In this document: one piece after another, positions 6,907-7,482 of the stretch
Layout of the letters: every line of letters starts with the position of its first letter
Position numbering within the stretch: the first letter of the stretch is position 1
Assembly (NCBI GenBank): GCA_030824295.1
Contig: JAVBYA010000138.1
Location: forward strand, 1 to 7,482
From: Bacteroidota bacterium
GTDB lineage: Bacteria; Bacteroidota; Ignavibacteria; UBA10030; UBA8401
Length of the DNA: 7,482 nucleotides
Direction of reading: 5' to 3'
Notes under the pieces: model-generated
What the model saw: the letters and a program-made list of their open reading frames with translations, nothing else
What the model was told of the DNA's origin: nothing
Database searches by the model: none
Translations under genes and position numbers: made by a program

Positions 6907-6975
6907 TACTTTTCTTGACGGGGTCCCAAAGGGATGCCGACTTGAACCGTAATCCGGGTCGGCACAAGAAAAGTA
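6907..6975. repeat. 69-bp structured palindromic repeat (three-way junction)
   Basis: An 11-bp outer stem, TACTTTTCTTG (6907-6917) with CAAGAAAAGTA (6965-6975), encloses two inner hairpins. The first is TCCC-AAA-GGGA (6924-6934). The second is TGCCGAC (6935-6941) with GTCGGCA (6958-6964). The second hairpin abuts both the first and the closing strand of the outer stem. All stems pair perfectly. It resembles REP-like or MITE-like palindromes; it lacks tRNA landmarks and any U-tract that would make it a terminator. Confidence 0.65.
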
Positions 6976-6983
6976 CTAAAATT

Positions 6984-7034
6984 CCCCCTTCGACTCCGCA
7001 TCCAAGAAGAACTGCCGGCTTCGCTCAGGGTGAC
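6984..7034. repeat. Split intergenic repeat (CCCTTCGACTCCGC ... CTTCGCTCAGGGTGAC)
   Basis: CCCTTCGACTCCGC at 6986-6999 and CTTCGCTCAGGGTGAC at 7019-7034 look like two halves of the common repeat that normally reads CCCTTCGACTCCGCTCAGGG. About 20 bases separate them here. It shares the GACTCCGC/GCTCAG core with the two copies in the MITE-like element. The canonical form is from memory, so the split reading is tentative. Confidence 0.45.
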
Positions 7035-7176
7035 TGTAACATAGGAGAGAAGTCAACCATCCGCCTTCGTCATTCATCGCTTTCCCATTCGCTCGATCCT
7101 CCTAAATTTCGCGGCCATCACACTGTATCTCGAAAAGATAATATTGAGGATTTACCAATTTCAGCCCATTGATGTT

Positions 7177-7482
7177 CTACCGTTCATACCAGCTGGTGCG
7201 CCCGGTAGCGAAGTTCGGTGCGACGATCGGCGTCGGATATTTCCGTACGGCGGCCGGCGGCCAAGAGGAAGCGGCGAACCGGACCGTATTCCATTCCGCC
7301 GGAGCAACATCCGATACCAGCCACGAGTTGTCGGTGCCCATCGTCCGCACGGAACCATCCGCGGACATGATCTCAGCAGCGATATTCACGGATGCGGTGG
7401 CATTCAGCTGGAAGTTCTGCACCTCCACCGCGATCACATTGAGCGTGTCGGTGAGGAACGGTGTGATGTCGAAGATCTTCGC
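7177..7482 (-). CDS. C-terminal fragment with galactose-binding-like beta-sandwich (5' end beyond window)
   Basis: The minus-strand frame is open from the window edge at 7482 to the TAG at 7179-7177 (101 residues visible), so the GTG at 7437 is internal rather than a start. The fragment reads as the later strands of a galactose-binding-like jelly roll, as found next to glycoside hydrolases such as alpha-L-rhamnosidases and in other secreted carbohydrate-active proteins. The signs are FDITPFLTDTLNVIAVEVQN (4-23), ADGSVRTMGTDNSWLVS (41-57) and the FAASSWPPA turn (69-77), which corresponds to the usual FDDSSWxxA. It ends soon after in ATGRTSWYER. Catalytic domains, if any, would lie outside the window. 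GC is about 68% in one sampled line, matching the amidohydrolase genes and unlike the WD40 gene. The overall enzyme class cannot be told from this piece. Confidence 0.8.
   Translation of the reverse strand, partial: AKIFDITPFLTDTLNVIAVEVQNFQLNATASVNIAAEIMSADGSVRTMGTDNSWLVSDVAPAEWNTVRFAASSWPPAAVRKYPTPIVAPNFATGRTSWYER

Larger units (their letters stand above)
6637..7176. other. Gene-free, repeat-rich intergenic region
   Basis: No coding sequence is convincing here. The one open frame of about 100 codons (6867-7172, plus strand) runs through the inverted repeats and has no recognisable protein features. The region contains a 156-bp MITE-like element, a 69-bp three-way-junction repeat and a split intergenic repeat, each listed separately. 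From about 7035 to 7176 I see only a 5-bp hairpin (TATCT-CGAAA-AGATA, about 7127-7141) and no clear terminator for the minus-strand gene ending at 7177. Confidence 0.75.

Noticed and set aside
6907..6975. tRNA gene suggested by the cloverleaf-like fold
   Set aside because: It has no T-arm consensus, a mismatched stem pattern (11-bp outer stem with two inner arms only) and no plausible anticodon arm.
6867..7172. Plus-strand open frame of 101 codons in the intergenic region
   Set aside because: It runs straight through the inverted repeats, has low-complexity Arg/Ser/Pro-rich composition and has no similarity I recognise.
7177..7437. 86-codon gene starting at the GTG at 7437
   Set aside because: The frame continues to the window edge with family-typical residues (FDITPFLTDTLN) upstream of the GTG, so this is the end of a larger protein.
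1..7482. CRISPR array or defence system
   Set aside because: There are no regularly spaced direct repeats and no genes of known defence families; the repeats seen are palindromic and irregular.

Overview
The window comes from a bacterial chromosome or metagenome contig of moderate to high GC. The amidohydrolase block is about 60 to 67% GC in the lines I counted by hand. The gene at the left edge is clearly AT-richer (23 to 48% in sampled lines). An FCB-group bacterium (Bacteroidota/Chlorobi/Ignavibacteria and relatives) is my best guess. The reasons are the paired secreted amidohydrolases, the FN3-WD40 protein, the DinB/DUF1572-like gene and intergenic repeats built on a CTGAGCG-AGTCGAAG core. 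The strong AGGAGG ribosome binding site argues against a typical SD-poor Bacteroidetes genome. The phylum call is inference.

Layout: (1) 1-1179, plus strand: the 3' part of a gene whose start lies before the window, encoding a fibronectin type III domain followed by a complete seven-bladed WD40 propeller. (2) 1249-1284: a perfectly palindromic, probably bidirectional terminator between this gene and the convergent minus-strand genes. (3) 6636 down to 1305, minus strand: four closely spaced genes that look like one operon, in transcription order a DinB-fold protein, a YbaN/DUF454 membrane protein, a 1015-residue exported protein with two amidohydrolase domains, and a 437-residue exported amidohydrolase-like protein. 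The last two overlap by four bases (ATGA). (4) 6637-7176: about 540 bases without a convincing gene but rich in secondary structure. It holds a 156-bp MITE-like element with 18-bp terminal inverted repeats, a separate 69-bp three-way-junction repeat, and a split copy of a common intergenic repeat. (5) 7177-7482, minus strand: the C-terminal end of a protein with a galactose-binding-like beta-sandwich, continuing past the window edge.

How the genes fit together: the two amidohydrolase genes are almost certainly co-translated and their products exported together. Of the three amidohydrolase-fold domains, only the C-terminal domain of the large protein keeps the metal ligands (HxH, Lys, His, His, Asp). 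The other two have lost the HxH pair, which suggests one catalytic domain supported by two non-catalytic or structural ones. DinB and YbaN have no obvious functional link to them beyond the shared transcript.

The most interesting non-coding signal is the structured repeat region. The MITE-like element and the neighbouring three-way-junction element share a 17-base module (ACGGGGTCCC-N3-GGGA), so they may be related mobile or RNA-structured repeats.
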